Source: CAYTAP01 sp964435775
GTDB lineage: Bacteria > Planctomycetota > Phycisphaerae > Tepidisphaerales > Tepidisphaeraceae
NCBI GenBank assembly: GCA_964435775.1
Contig: CAYTAP010000138.1
Location: 1-9,196 of the forward strand
DNA: 9,196 bases
Direction: 5' to 3'
Under the pieces are notes generated by a model. It was not told the origin of the DNA and did not search any database. It worked only from the letters and a program-made list of their open reading frames with translations. Positions 1 through 7,443 of the stretch are shown in pieces. The first letter of the stretch is position 1, and each line of letters starts with the position of its first letter. The position numbers were made by a program, and so were the translations under genes.

Positions 1-154
1 GGGCCGAATCGACGAAGCTTTCACACAGCGGAGACATGCCCAGATCGCAGAAGGTGCGCGTCAATTCCGATCCGCAGAAGCGGCATGTGCCGCGACCGGG
101 CGGAGCAGTCACCTTTACCTTGTCACCGCTCTTTTCCAATGTCGCCGTCGTCAT
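1..154 (-). CDS. SAM-dependent methyltransferase, zinc-binding N-terminus (partial, runs off left edge)
   Basis: Only the first 51 residues are in the window. They contain a C-x2-C knuckle (C24, C27 in CRFCGSEL) followed by the FCDLGMSPLCESF stretch. This pattern is typical of the N-terminal zinc-binding domain of sugar C-methyltransferases of the TylCIII/NovU kind and related class I SAM methyltransferases; the usual family version reads DLG-x-x-PLAN-x-F. Such enzymes often C-methylate NDP-deoxysugars, and here one could supply a methyl-branched sugar for the polysaccharide. The ATG at 154 is preceded by GGAG at 162-165, a 7-base spacing and the clearest Shine-Dalgarno in the window. The gene lies 48 bases after the GT2 stop on the same strand, so it is probably in the same operon. 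The SAM-binding and C-terminal domains lie outside the window, so the substrate cannot be judged. Confidence 0.8.
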   Translation of the reverse strand, partial: MTTATLEKSGDKVKVTAPPGRGTCRFCGSELTRTFCDLGMSPLCESFVDSA

Positions 155-202
155 CACTTCACTCCATATAACCAGATATTGATTGACACCATCACAAATG
201 CT

Positions 203-1147
203 TCATGCCGGTTTCGCTTGGGCCTGTTGAAACATCCGACGTTCCCTTGCGCGCGACATCCAGTGCATTGGATTCAAATACCTCGCCGCCTTGCCACCGA
301 TGAACATCGCCATATCCATCCGTCGGCATAACCGCGTCACTGGGTGCATCGGCACATGCCCCACGGCCCGCCACTGTTCGCGCAAGAGATTGATGGCGGG
401 GTTTGGCTGTCGTTTGTGCGCATTGGCCGGATCAAACCATGCGGCCTGTCCCGCCGCGGAACGGCGCTTTTTCCATTCCGGGCTCATCGGATGAAGCCGC
501 TGGTAAAACAGCGCCTCCGGACACTCACGAAACGTCCCTTGCAATCTCAACTCGGCAATGAGCACATTATCCGCCGCCGCGAACGACTGGAGCCGCCGGG
601 TCCTGCGCAATTTGTCATTTCGGATCACCGCGAAATCGAAGATTGGCATGTGAAGCCCTGCAAGACGCAGCAGCGCCGGGTAGCTGATCCGATCAAAACT
701 CCAATCCTCCAGGGCGCCGTTGGTCCCCTCCGCGCCCTCCGGGGGACATGGACTTCCGTCGGCCAGGATGAACCGCCTCCTCGGGAATGCGAGAACTGCG
801 TCACGATCACCCTCCAGCAACTCCACACACCGCGACACAAACGTGTCCGCCATCAAATCATCATGCGCCACCCATTTGAAATAGGGTGATTTGCGATTGG
901 ACAACTCCAAGGCCCGATTGAAATTGGGCGCGGCGCCGATATTGGTATCATTACGCACATAGCGAATCCGGCGGTCCATCGCCGCAGCCTCGCGACAGAT
1001 CGCCTCCGTCTGGTCTGTCGAGGCGTTGTCCACGACCATCAGCTCGAAATCTCCGCAAGTCTGCGCCAACACATCCGCCAGCGCTTCGCGCAGATGCGCG
1101 GCGCCGTTGTAGACCGGCATGCCCAGGCTGACTTTCGGAATGCTCAT
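203..1147 (-). CDS. GT2 family glycosyltransferase
   Basis: A 314-residue GT-A fold glycosyltransferase that likely transfers a sugar from a nucleotide donor to a growing glycan at the cytoplasmic face. The N-terminus has the GT2 opening VSLGMPVYNGAAHL (about residues 7-19). VVDNASTDQT follows, with D40 as the nucleotide-binding Asp. The metal-binding DXD-type site is in WVAHDDLM (residues 92-99). A later FYQRLHP stretch resembles the acceptor-side Q-x-x-R-x-H element common in GT2 enzymes. The C-terminus is basic with no clear membrane span. I start it at ATG 1147 rather than the in-frame ATG at 1156. The 1147 start overlaps the wzt stop in ATGA, the same junction seen at two other places in this cluster, and gives the natural N-terminus MSIPKVSLG. 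Donor and acceptor cannot be predicted from the sequence. Confidence 0.9.
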   Translation of the reverse strand: MSIPKVSLGMPVYNGAAHLREALADVLAQTCGDFELMVVDNASTDQTEAICREAAAMDRRIRYVRNDTNIGAAPNFNRALELSNRKSPYFKWVAHDDLMADTFVSRCVELLEGDRDAVLAFPRRRFILADGSPCPPEGAEGTNGALEDWSFDRISYPALLRLAGLHMPIFDFAVIRNDKLRRTRRLQSFAAADNVLIAELRLQGTFRECPEALFYQRLHPMSPEWKKRRSAAGQAAWFDPANAHKRQPNPAINLLREQWRAVGHVPMHPVTRLCRRMDMAMFIGGKAARYLNPMHWMSRARERRMFQQAQAKPA

Positions 1148-2412
1148 GACATCCACTTATGCTTCAAGATGCCCACCGCCCAATCGCGCGGGGGGAGCTT
1201 CCCGCTTCCCAGCACGTCATCGGCCTCCACATCGAACGCCAGCGCGTTCTCCACCTCGTCGGCCAATCCCGCCCCCTTCCAGATCATCAGGTTCAGCACA
1301 CATCGCCCCGGCGTGACGTACAGCGGCTCGGTCACACAGGTGACCGTTCCGTTACGCGGCAGAGACTCTCCCAAGCCACCGGTCGCTTCGCTGTCGAGCA
1401 TGTAAATGCCCACGTCGTTCATGTCGCGGATCGACGCCACGAATCGCAAGTGCTGCGCGCTCGTCTGGCTCTCATACTCAATGGTGAGTTTGATGCGGCT
1501 GCCGGCGCGAATCGCGATCAGCGGCGAAGGATTGCCGGAGTCATCGAGCGCCTCGATCCGCACACTGACCAGACGCGCGGTGCCATCGCCTTGCCGATCC
1601 GTGCGCTGCGACACGGGCACCGTGTTCGACGCCACCGCCGCCTCCAGATATTTCTGAATGACCTCCGTCGTCGATCCCACCGCCTCCACCCGCCCGCGTT
1701 TGAGCATCATCGCCCTCGTGCACAGCGACTGCACCGCAGCCATGTTGTGGCTGACGAACAACACCGTTCGCCCGTGCTTGGCGACATCCCCCATCTTCCC
1801 CAGACACTTTTTTTGAAATGTCGAGTCCCCCACCGCCAGCACCTCATCGACAATCAAAATCTCCGGCTCCAGGTGCGCAGCCACGGCGAACGCCAGGCGC
1901 ATGTACATGCCGCTGGAATATCGCTTGACCGGCGTGTCGATGAATCGCTCCACCTCGCTGAATGCGACAATCTCATCAAGCTTGCTGCGGATTTCCGCCC
2001 GGCGCATGCCGAGCAACGCGCCGTTCATGTAGATATTCTCCCGCCCGCTCAGTTCCTGATGAAAGCCGGTCCCCACTTCCAGCAAACTCCCCACGCGACC
2101 ATAGATATCCGCGCCCCCCTCCGTCGGATCCGTAATCCGCGACAACACCTTGAGCAGCGTGCTCTTCCCCGCCCCGTTGCGACCCACGATCCCCATGACC
2201 TCCCCCTTCTTCACCTCAAAGTTCACATCCTTCAGCGCCCAGAACGTGTTGGGATCCGCGTCGCCCCCGCGCTTGTGAGTCATGGCTTTCCATGCCCTGG
2301 CCGGCAGCTTCGCCATCCGTCCCAGCGCATCGCGGAACGTGTAATACGTCTCCACGCCCCCAACATGGTAGCGCTTGCCCAACCCCGAAACCTGGATCGC
2401 CATCTGGGTCAT
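1144..2412 (-). CDS. wzt: Polysaccharide ABC transporter ATP-binding protein with C-terminal glycan-recognition-type domain (Wzt-like)
   Basis: The 422-residue ATPase of an ABC polysaccharide exporter (O-antigen/teichoic acid type). The nucleotide-binding domain (about residues 5-255) has Walker A GRNGAGKST (77-85), Q-loop region GTGFHQELSGRENIY, ABC signature YSSGM (165-169), Walker B ILIVDE (185-190) and switch His H222 in FVSHNM. The family-specific GSLLEVGTGFHQELSGRENIYMNG run fits the Wzt/TagH group. Residues about 275-415 form an extra beta-rich domain (SVRIEALDDSG, then LKHKW at the end) like the Wzt C-terminal domain, which in E. coli O8/O9a binds the modified end of the glycan. It acts on the cytoplasmic side with the Wzm permease encoded just upstream. 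The start at 2412 lacks a good Shine-Dalgarno; ATG 2403 (MAIQVSGLGKRY) is an equally plausible start. Its stop overlaps the GT2 start by 4 bases. Confidence 0.95.
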   Translation of the reverse strand: MTQMAIQVSGLGKRYHVGGVETYYTFRDALGRMAKLPARAWKAMTHKRGGDADPNTFWALKDVNFEVKKGEVMGIVGRNGAGKSTLLKVLSRITDPTEGGADIYGRVGSLLEVGTGFHQELSGRENIYMNGALLGMRRAEIRSKLDEIVAFSEVERFIDTPVKRYSSGMYMRLAFAVAAHLEPEILIVDEVLAVGDSTFQKKCLGKMGDVAKHGRTVLFVSHNMAAVQSLCTRAMMLKRGRVEAVGSTTEVIQKYLEAAVASNTVPVSQRTDRQGDGTARLVSVRIEALDDSGNPSPLIAIRAGSRIKLTIEYESQTSAQHLRFVASIRDMNDVGIYMLDSEATGGLGESLPRNGTVTCVTEPLYVTPGRCVLNLMIWKGAGLADEVENALAFDVEADDVLGSGKLPPRDWAVGILKHKWMS

Positions 2413-2428
2413 AAATGCTCGTAAATTG

Positions 2429-2498
2429 GTGGGAAGTGAGAAGTGGGAAGTGAGATATCCCGCTCTTTACTTCATACTTCCCACTTTCAACTTCCCAC
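2429..2498. repeat. Imperfect inverted repeat of GTGGGAAGTG units between wzm and wzt
   Basis: The left arm (2429-2450) is GTGGGAAGT, GAG, AAGTGGGAAG. The right arm (2477-2498) is CTTCCCACTT, TCA, ACTTCCCAC. They pair over 22 positions with a 3-base internal mismatch (10 + 3 + 9) and enclose a 26-base AT-richer loop (2451-2476). Each arm is itself a direct repeat of a GGGAAGTG-type unit, and further unit copies extend to about 2510, touching the wzm stop codon. The purine/pyrimidine split (arm GA-rich, opposite arm CT-rich) is striking. It fills most of the 97-base wzm-wzt gap. As RNA it could form a strong hairpin just before the wzt start. It could equally be a copy of a dispersed intergenic repeat family. 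Confidence 0.85.
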
Positions 2499-2509
2499 TT
2501 TCCACTTCT

Positions 2510-3379
2510 TCACACAATATCCGCGAAATGCCGTTCCATTCGCCGGAAGTAATAGAGGCCCGACACGAACAGCAGCGCCGTCATCCCAATCGATACCCAC
2601 AGCATCGGCCCGGGCGGAATTCCGCCGGGGAGCACGGACCAGCGGAATCCTTCCACCACGCCCACCATCGGATTCAATCCATACAGCGTGCGCCATTTTT
2701 CCGGGATCTCCGTGGCTGGATAAACGATGGGGGATGCGTAAAACCACAACTGTGTGACAAATGGCACGAGATACCGCACATCCCGATAGACCACGTTCAA
2801 CGCGCTGAGCCACAGCCCAATCGCCAGCGCCGCCAGCAGCGCCAACCCCACGAACAACGGCAGTGTCAGGATCGCCAATGGTGGAATCAAACCAAAGCAC
2901 GCCATCATGACAACCAGAATGCCCACACCCACGCCAAAATCGACCAGCCCGCTCAGGACCGAAGACAGCGGGATAATCAGCCGTGGGAAATAGAGCTTCG
3001 TCAGCAATTGCTGATTGGCGACCAGACTGTTGCTCGACTGTGTCAGCGCATAAGCAAACAGATTCCACGGCAACAGTGCGGCGAGCGTTTTCACCGAATA
3101 CAAACGATCCCCCGCTCCAATCCCGACAAAGTGATGCAGGAACACCGTGAACACCAGCACCATCATCAGCGGCTGAATCACCGCCCACATCAATCCCAGC
3201 GCGGTCTGCTTGTAGCGCACCTGGATGTCACGAACCGCCAGGAACCAGAGCAATTCCCGGTATTCCCACAACTCCCGGAAATCAATCGACACCCACCCCG
3301 AGCGTGGGCGAAGGCGCGCCGTGGGCGCTTCCGCCGCGGCTTCATTCACAAGCTCAACCTCGCCGATCGACGCTGTCAT
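2510..3379 (-). CDS. wzm: Polysaccharide ABC transporter permease (Wzm-like, ABC-2 family)
   Basis: A 289-residue integral membrane permease, normal length for Wzm/KpsM/TagG-type exporters. After a soluble N-terminus comes the amphipathic gate-helix region ELWEYRELLWFLAVRDIQVRYKQTALG (about 36-62, given here only to locate it), whose RDIQVRYKQT core (50-59) is the family hallmark. Hydrophobic spans follow near 63-82, 98-116, 137-162, 168-192, 204-222 and 258-278. The segments YFPRLIIPLSS, WFYASPIVYP and LNPMVGVVEGFRW also match ABC-2 polysaccharide permeases. With Wzt it would move lipid-linked glycan across the inner membrane. The start is uncertain. ATG 3379 has AGGAG (3381-3385) only 1 base upstream, which is too close for a normal site. 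GTG at 3349 has GAGG 8 bases upstream and would shorten the protein by 10 residues. Confidence 0.93.
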   Translation of the reverse strand: MTASIGEVELVNEAAAEAPTARLRPRSGWVSIDFRELWEYRELLWFLAVRDIQVRYKQTALGLMWAVIQPLMMVLVFTVFLHHFVGIGAGDRLYSVKTLAALLPWNLFAYALTQSSNSLVANQQLLTKLYFPRLIIPLSSVLSGLVDFGVGVGILVVMMACFGLIPPLAILTLPLFVGLALLAALAIGLWLSALNVVYRDVRYLVPFVTQLWFYASPIVYPATEIPEKWRTLYGLNPMVGVVEGFRWSVLPGGIPPGPMLWVSIGMTALLFVSGLYYFRRMERHFADIV

Positions 3380-3509
3380 ACTCCTCGCTTCTGTCTATTC
3401 GCAATGGGGATCACAGCGGCAACGCAACACCGCAAGACGCGCCTCGATCGGCCATCACCACCGCTCCCCTACCATACACGGCTACTCAACTTATCGGATA
3501 CCTGGAAGT
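3380..3509 (-). other. 130-base gap between GT4 gene and wzm
   Basis: The largest gap inside an otherwise tightly packed minus-strand cluster. I see no coding signal, no long dyad and no T-run terminator in it. An internal promoter for wzm-wzt could lie here, for example a TTGCCG-like hexamer about 16 bases from a GAATAG-like hexamer near the wzm start on the minus strand, but the match is too weak to annotate as a promoter. Confidence 0.4.
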
Positions 3510-4634
3510 TCACCTTTTGTCTTGTGCGGTTTGCCTCGACCATTCCATTTGTTCCACCATGTCGTGTGCCATTTGGTCCCACCCACGTTCCCGCAATTCA
3601 TCGCTGAGCCGCCTGGCCTCGTTCCGATAACACTCGCGCGCCCCCGCCCATCGACGCAAGACCCCCGCCACTTCCCCGGCATCATTCGTACCATGAATGA
3701 GCAGCTCTTTCATCGTCAGCGACAATCGCTCCGCCACCCCGGCCGACTCGCTCACCGCCACAGGCAAACCACAGCAAAGCGCTTCATGCACGCCCAGCCC
3801 ATACGGCTCATACCGGGTCGGCGAAACAAGCAGATCACACCCGCCCAGCAGTCTGGCCACGTCTTTGCGATATCCCAGGAAGTGAATGCTCGTCATCCCG
3901 GCTTGCGCCGCCCGCGCCTTCCATGCTTCCAGTTCTTTCCCCGCCCCGATCACCACCAGTTCCCCGCGCCAAGTGGCATCATTCTCCAAGCGTTTCCACG
4001 CTTCAAACAGTATATCAAATCCCTTTCTCCGATCACCCAGCGCACCCACGAAGCCCACGACAGCCGAGTTTGGGCTCCAACCCATCTCCTCGCGCACCGC
4101 CAGGCGTTCGACGTCCTTTGCAGGTGCGAACGTCTCCCCATCCACACCAAGATACACGGTTTTCACCCGATGCGCCGGAATTCCCACCTTCTCAATCACA
4201 TCCTTCTTTGTTCGCTCGGAATTGGCAAGGACCAAGCGGGCGCGCGCCAATGCCCGGCGTTCAATTCGCCTGTAGCGCCGATGCTTCCATCCCGTGGCGG
4301 GATACGCGGCATGGACATAATGCACCCAGTTGACATCCCCCCATGAACAGTTGCCCCCATTGACCACGACAATGCCGCCCCGCCGGGTGATTCGCCTGGC
4401 CCAGCGACGCCCCACCCAACTCAGCATCGGTTCCCCCAGCAGATGCGATCCGAGCGGCCGGACGGCTCGATGCCATGTAACGTTCTTTCGATTCGACAAT
4501 TCATCGTCCACATGATGCGCAACCAAATGCACTTCCACCCCTCGATCGGCCAGATGCGTCGCCAGCGCGTAATTGGCCCGATCCATCCCTCCATGCAATG
4601 AAAAGTCGCCGCTGACAATTAGATACGGCCTCAT
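3510..4634 (-). CDS. GT4 family glycosyltransferase
   Basis: A 374-residue retaining GT-B glycosyltransferase. The N-terminal acceptor half has a glycine-rich loop (GDFSLHGGMDRANYAL, about 9-24). The C-terminal donor-binding half opens with VVGFVGALGDRRKGFDIL (about 192-209), where R202/R203/K204 fit the phosphate-binding Arg/Lys position. It then has FLGYRKDVARLLGGCDLLVSPTRYEPYGLGVHEAL (about 252-286, quoted only in part as motif), with the E-x7-E pair E276/E284. GT4 enzymes use nucleotide sugars to extend glycans at the cytoplasmic membrane surface. The start ATG at 4634 overlaps the stop of the polymerase-like gene as ATGA, indicating coupled translation. The basic tail (ends AQDKR) has no membrane span. 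The sugar specificity cannot be read from the sequence. Confidence 0.92.
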   Translation of the reverse strand: MRPYLIVSGDFSLHGGMDRANYALATHLADRGVEVHLVAHHVDDELSNRKNVTWHRAVRPLGSHLLGEPMLSWVGRRWARRITRRGGIVVVNGGNCSWGDVNWVHYVHAAYPATGWKHRRYRRIERRALARARLVLANSERTKKDVIEKVGIPAHRVKTVYLGVDGETFAPAKDVERLAVREEMGWSPNSAVVGFVGALGDRRKGFDILFEAWKRLENDATWRGELVVIGAGKELEAWKARAAQAGMTSIHFLGYRKDVARLLGGCDLLVSPTRYEPYGLGVHEALCCGLPVAVSESAGVAERLSLTMKELLIHGTNDAGEVAGVLRRWAGARECYRNEARRLSDELRERGWDQMAHDMVEQMEWSRQTAQDKR

Positions 4635-6253
4635 GCCCGCACCCCTGATTCGCCACGCCGGGTCATGGCGGTTTTCCTCTCGCGCGCGTTCACTCGCCTC
4701 CGGGACGAGGGGAACATTGCGCCGCCCTTTGCCTCGCGATTACAGGTGTACCACGCCCCGAACACCGCCGCGTTCAACAGCCAGAACTCAAGCCCACCCT
4801 GCGACAGAAACAGAGGCGAATTGAACGTCACCGCCAGCGCCCCCGCGTTGTAGGCGAAGACGAGCGACCCCCAGACGCCCAACTCCGGATGATTCCGATC
4901 CAGCGCGATTTTGAACGCGAACCAGAATGCCACCCCGATGGCGATGACATATGCGAGGACAAGCGGGACGCCTCCGTCAAGCACCCATCCCGTCCACATG
5001 ATTTCCGCCCAGATCATTGCCGTGTTCGGATTGGTGTTGCCGTCCCCAAAGTAATAATTCATCATCCCCCATCGCCCCAACCCGGCGCCGAGCGGATATG
5101 CCGGCACCAGCTTGGTGATCGTATCCTCGAGAAAGTGGCCACGATTTTTGTAGTAGACTTGCCCGGGATCGTTGGCGACCAGTTGCAACAGCCGCTTGCT
5201 CGCCGAGTTGCCCCCCACCGCCACCGCCCATGAAAAGCTGAGCAGCACCACCGCCGTCACCGCGATCGCCAGCCCCATCACCTTCATGATCTGCCCGCGC
5301 AGCGCCATGAGCGTCATAAAAACGATCACGCAGATGCCCGTCATCACAAGCAACGACCGCACTTGTGACAAATACAAACAGAACATTCCCACAAGCAGAC
5401 TCCCCGCGAACATCGGCTTCATCCACCACTTCTTCCCCCACACGAGCAGCGCCGACCCGAGCAGCACCGTGTAAAAGCCGCTTCCCGCTGCCCCGCCGGG
5501 CGTGTCGCTCAGCCCCATCGGGCGAAACGTCCGCATCCCGTTGGCCAGCGTGATCTTCAAGTCCTCCACATACCAGTCACCCTGCGCCTTGATGACCGAC
5601 GACAAGCTCGGTTCCAGCTTGCCGGGGAAATAGACCTGCAACACGCCAAACGTCGCGCTGACCACATGAAACGTCCAGAGCACCAGCACAATCCGCGAAA
5701 ACCCCTTCTCATCAATCCGCACACCCGACACCCAGAGCAGCGGCGCGAGGATCGCCACATACATCATCCATTCCGCCAGGCCGGATAAAAGCGTGTTCGT
5801 CGTCGGATGAAACATCCCCATCGCCACGATTCCCACGATCGCCCACCCCGCCCACATCGCCGGGTGCAGCCGATCCCGTTGCCATGGAAGAATGGCGATC
5901 AACGCCATGCTGGCGCCAAACGCGGCGGTGCGCAGGATCACCCGAACCGGGCTCAGTCCCGGAACCAGCAGCAGCAACTGGCAGGCGAATACGAAGATCA
6001 AATAGCCGCAGATCCAATCCGCGCCGCGCTCGTCTGTCCGCCCTCCATATCCAGTCTCCAGCGGCAACCGTCGGCCCCGTTGCGGGAGAATACCGCCGCG
6101 CCGGTTATGTCGCGGTCCAACCGCATCAGATGCTTCTTCATCAGCCCGAGCAGCGTCCGTCGCCCCTTGCGCATGCGAAGGCAATCGATCCCGCGGATCG
6201 TTCGCCGAGGCGCTCCGCCGCGCGTTGGTCCTCCAATGGGTGCGCCATTTCAT
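4631..6253 (-). CDS. O-antigen polymerase/ligase-like multi-pass membrane protein
   Basis: About 540 residues from the ATG at 6253, which overlaps the upstream GT4 stop as ATGA. From residue 81 on it is strongly hydrophobic, with roughly ten or more spans (starting YLIFVFACQLLLLVPGL at 84-100). A large polar loop at about 345-410 contains HFLEDTI (373-379), YPLGAGLGRWGMM (386-398) and GDGNTNPN (403-410). The layout and the P-x-G-x-G-x-G loop core resemble the Wzy_C superfamily of O-antigen ligases and polymerases, which act on the periplasmic face on lipid-linked glycan. The short tail after 505 is basic and polar. The first 80 residues are unusual: very polar and Arg-rich, with weak codon bias, while a different frame over the same bases looks more like coding sequence. 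The true N-terminus is therefore doubtful. WaaL-type ligase is the more natural role beside an ABC exporter, but polymerase cannot be excluded. Confidence 0.8.
   Translation of the reverse strand: MKWRTHWRTNARRSASANDPRDRLPSHAQGATDAARADEEASDAVGPRHNRRGGILPQRGRRLPLETGYGGRTDERGADWICGYLIFVFACQLLLLVPGLSPVRVILRTAAFGASMALIAILPWQRDRLHPAMWAGWAIVGIVAMGMFHPTTNTLLSGLAEWMMYVAILAPLLWVSGVRIDEKGFSRIVLVLWTFHVVSATFGVLQVYFPGKLEPSLSSVIKAQGDWYVEDLKITLANGMRTFRPMGLSDTPGGAAGSGFYTVLLGSALLVWGKKWWMKPMFAGSLLVGMFCLYLSQVRSLLVMTGICVIVFMTLMALRGQIMKVMGLAIAVTAVVLLSFSWAVAVGGNSASKRLLQLVANDPGQVYYKNRGHFLEDTITKLVPAYPLGAGLGRWGMMNYYFGDGNTNPNTAMIWAEIMWTGWVLDGGVPLVLAYVIAIGVAFWFAFKIALDRNHPELGVWGSLVFAYNAGALAVTFNSPLFLSQGGLEFWLLNAAVFGAWYTCNREAKGGAMFPSSRRRVNARERKTAMTRRGESGVRA
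5998..6174 (-). other. Possible alternative-frame coding segment over the 5' end of the polymerase-like gene (58 codons)
   Basis: In the frame one base downstream of the annotated polymerase frame there is an open segment from ATG 6174 to TGA 5998-6000, opening MRKGRRTLLGLMKKHL and passing through GCRWRLDMEGG. By hand count, 45 of 55 codons in this frame (about 6180-6018) end in G or C. Only about 30 of 56 do in the annotated frame over the same bases. The segment has no Shine-Dalgarno at its ATG and stops just after the polymerase membrane part begins. It could be the real N-terminus of the polymerase displaced by two compensating indels (sequencing, assembly or true mutation), or a small overlapping gene. 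I recognise no domain in it. Confidence 0.4.
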
Positions 6254-7443
6254 GCCCTCACCTCGCGCGCATCGCTTTGCTCGGCAACCAGCCGGGCGCC
6301 AAACGTCTTCCACTGAATCTTGTCCGTCCCCCGCACCACCCGCGTCAGCAGGCTCTGCAAATCCCCCATCGCCATGGCCGGATCGCACAATGACCGCGCC
6401 CTCGCCGGCGCGCCAGCCCCCAGCCGCTTGCGCGCGGATTCATCCATCACCAGCATCGACAGGGCGCCGGTCAGTGCTTTCACGTCACCCGGCGGCACCA
6501 GAATGCCACACGACTCATCAATCATTTCCATCGGTCCCCCCATCGCCATGGTGACGATCGGCAGCCCCGCATCCATCGCCTCGATGAAGGCGATTCCAAA
6601 GGGTTCCGGTCCTTCATTGGGCTGGCAATGAATATCCGCCGCCGCCAGCAATCGGCCCACGTCCGACCGCTGCCCCAGGAAATGCACTCGCCCTTCCAGT
6701 CCGGCCGACGCCGTACGCATCTTTAAATCCGCCAGGTATGCTTCCTCCTCCGGTCGCTGCGCCCCGCCGGCGATCCAGCACGTCCATTCCGACATCTGCT
6801 TCATCCTCGCCAGCGCCGCGATCAAGTTGCGATGCCCCTTCCATGCCTCCATGCGGCACGCCATGACAATGACCACCTGATCCAAGCCGGTCTTCAATTC
6901 CTCCCGCACCTCCCGGCGCACCTCGCCTCGATCCATCGGCGGTGGCGGACTGACGGGATAGCGCGGACCACCCACCGGAACACCGGGGAACAGTTTCCGC
7001 ACCCCCGCGCAGACCGGCTCGCTCCCGGCAATTGCTGCCACGGGCTTGGCCCGGCTGGCCCAGCGGTCAATCCAGTGCGTCCCATCCACGATGTCATGCG
7101 CCCAATGAACAAGTGGGATGCCCAAGGCCAATGCCGTCGGTCCAAATATCGCATGAGGCCAGCACGCATGCGCGATCATCACATCAATCCCCGCACTGGT
7201 TTTTAAGAATTTCTTCAGACGCCGCCGCGCCCGCCAGATCGTCCACGGCCGCCCCACTTTCACGGCCCCCACATTGACCACCTGCACCCCCGCCTCCCTC
7301 AACTCCCGCGACAATTGCCCCTCAAAGCAGACGAGAAAAATATGATCCGTGTCCGGCGTCGGACCGCTTTGCCGCGCAAGCGTGACCAGCAGGCGCTCAA
7401 TGCCGCCATACAAATTTCCCGCGCACAAATGCAAAACCCGCAT
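6250..7443 (-). CDS. GT4 family glycosyltransferase, first gene of the cluster
   Basis: A 397-residue retaining GT-B enzyme. The N-terminal MRVLHLCAGNLYGGIERLL has the glycine-rich loop usual for GT4. The donor half begins VVIVMACRMEAWKGHRNLI (about 190-208), with R198 and K202 at the phosphate-binding positions. HFLGQRSDVGRLLAAADI follows, then the E-x7-E pair E280/E288 in EPFGIAFIEAM, and GGPMEMI with CGILVPPGD. I start at ATG 7443 because the family's beta-strand begins there. The reading frame stays open to ATG 7539, but the extra 32 residues look non-native. AGGCGG lies 5 bases upstream of 7443 as an imperfect ribosome site. The stop overlaps the polymerase-like gene's ATG by 4 bases. 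It likely adds a sugar to the exported glycan; donor and linkage are unknown. Confidence 0.92.
   Translation of the reverse strand: MRVLHLCAGNLYGGIERLLVTLARQSGPTPDTDHIFLVCFEGQLSRELREAGVQVVNVGAVKVGRPWTIWRARRRLKKFLKTSAGIDVMIAHACWPHAIFGPTALALGIPLVHWAHDIVDGTHWIDRWASRAKPVAAIAGSEPVCAGVRKLFPGVPVGGPRYPVSPPPPMDRGEVRREVREELKTGLDQVVIVMACRMEAWKGHRNLIAALARMKQMSEWTCWIAGGAQRPEEEAYLADLKMRTASAGLEGRVHFLGQRSDVGRLLAAADIHCQPNEGPEPFGIAFIEAMDAGLPIVTMAMGGPMEMIDESCGILVPPGDVKALTGALSMLVMDESARKRLGAGAPARARSLCDPAMAMGDLQSLLTRVVRGTDKIQWKTFGARLVAEQSDAREVRA

Noticed and set aside
1159..2424. A 421-codon plus-strand open frame opposite wzt
   Set aside because: The minus strand encodes an ABC ATPase with every expected motif. 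The plus-strand product is His/Arg/Gln-rich with no recognisable domain, as expected from the antisense of GC-rich coding DNA.
2375..4346. Long plus-strand open frames (410 and 373 codons) opposite wzm and the GT4 gene
   Set aside because: They overlap each other and real minus-strand genes, cross the intergenic repeat, and have His/Gln/Arg/Pro-rich low-complexity products. They are shadows of strong third-base G/C bias.
6254..6388. 45-residue N-terminal extension of the polymerase-like protein from ATG 6388
   Set aside because: It lies wholly inside the upstream GT4 coding sequence in another frame. The ATG at 6253 forms the ATGA overlap seen at two other junctions.
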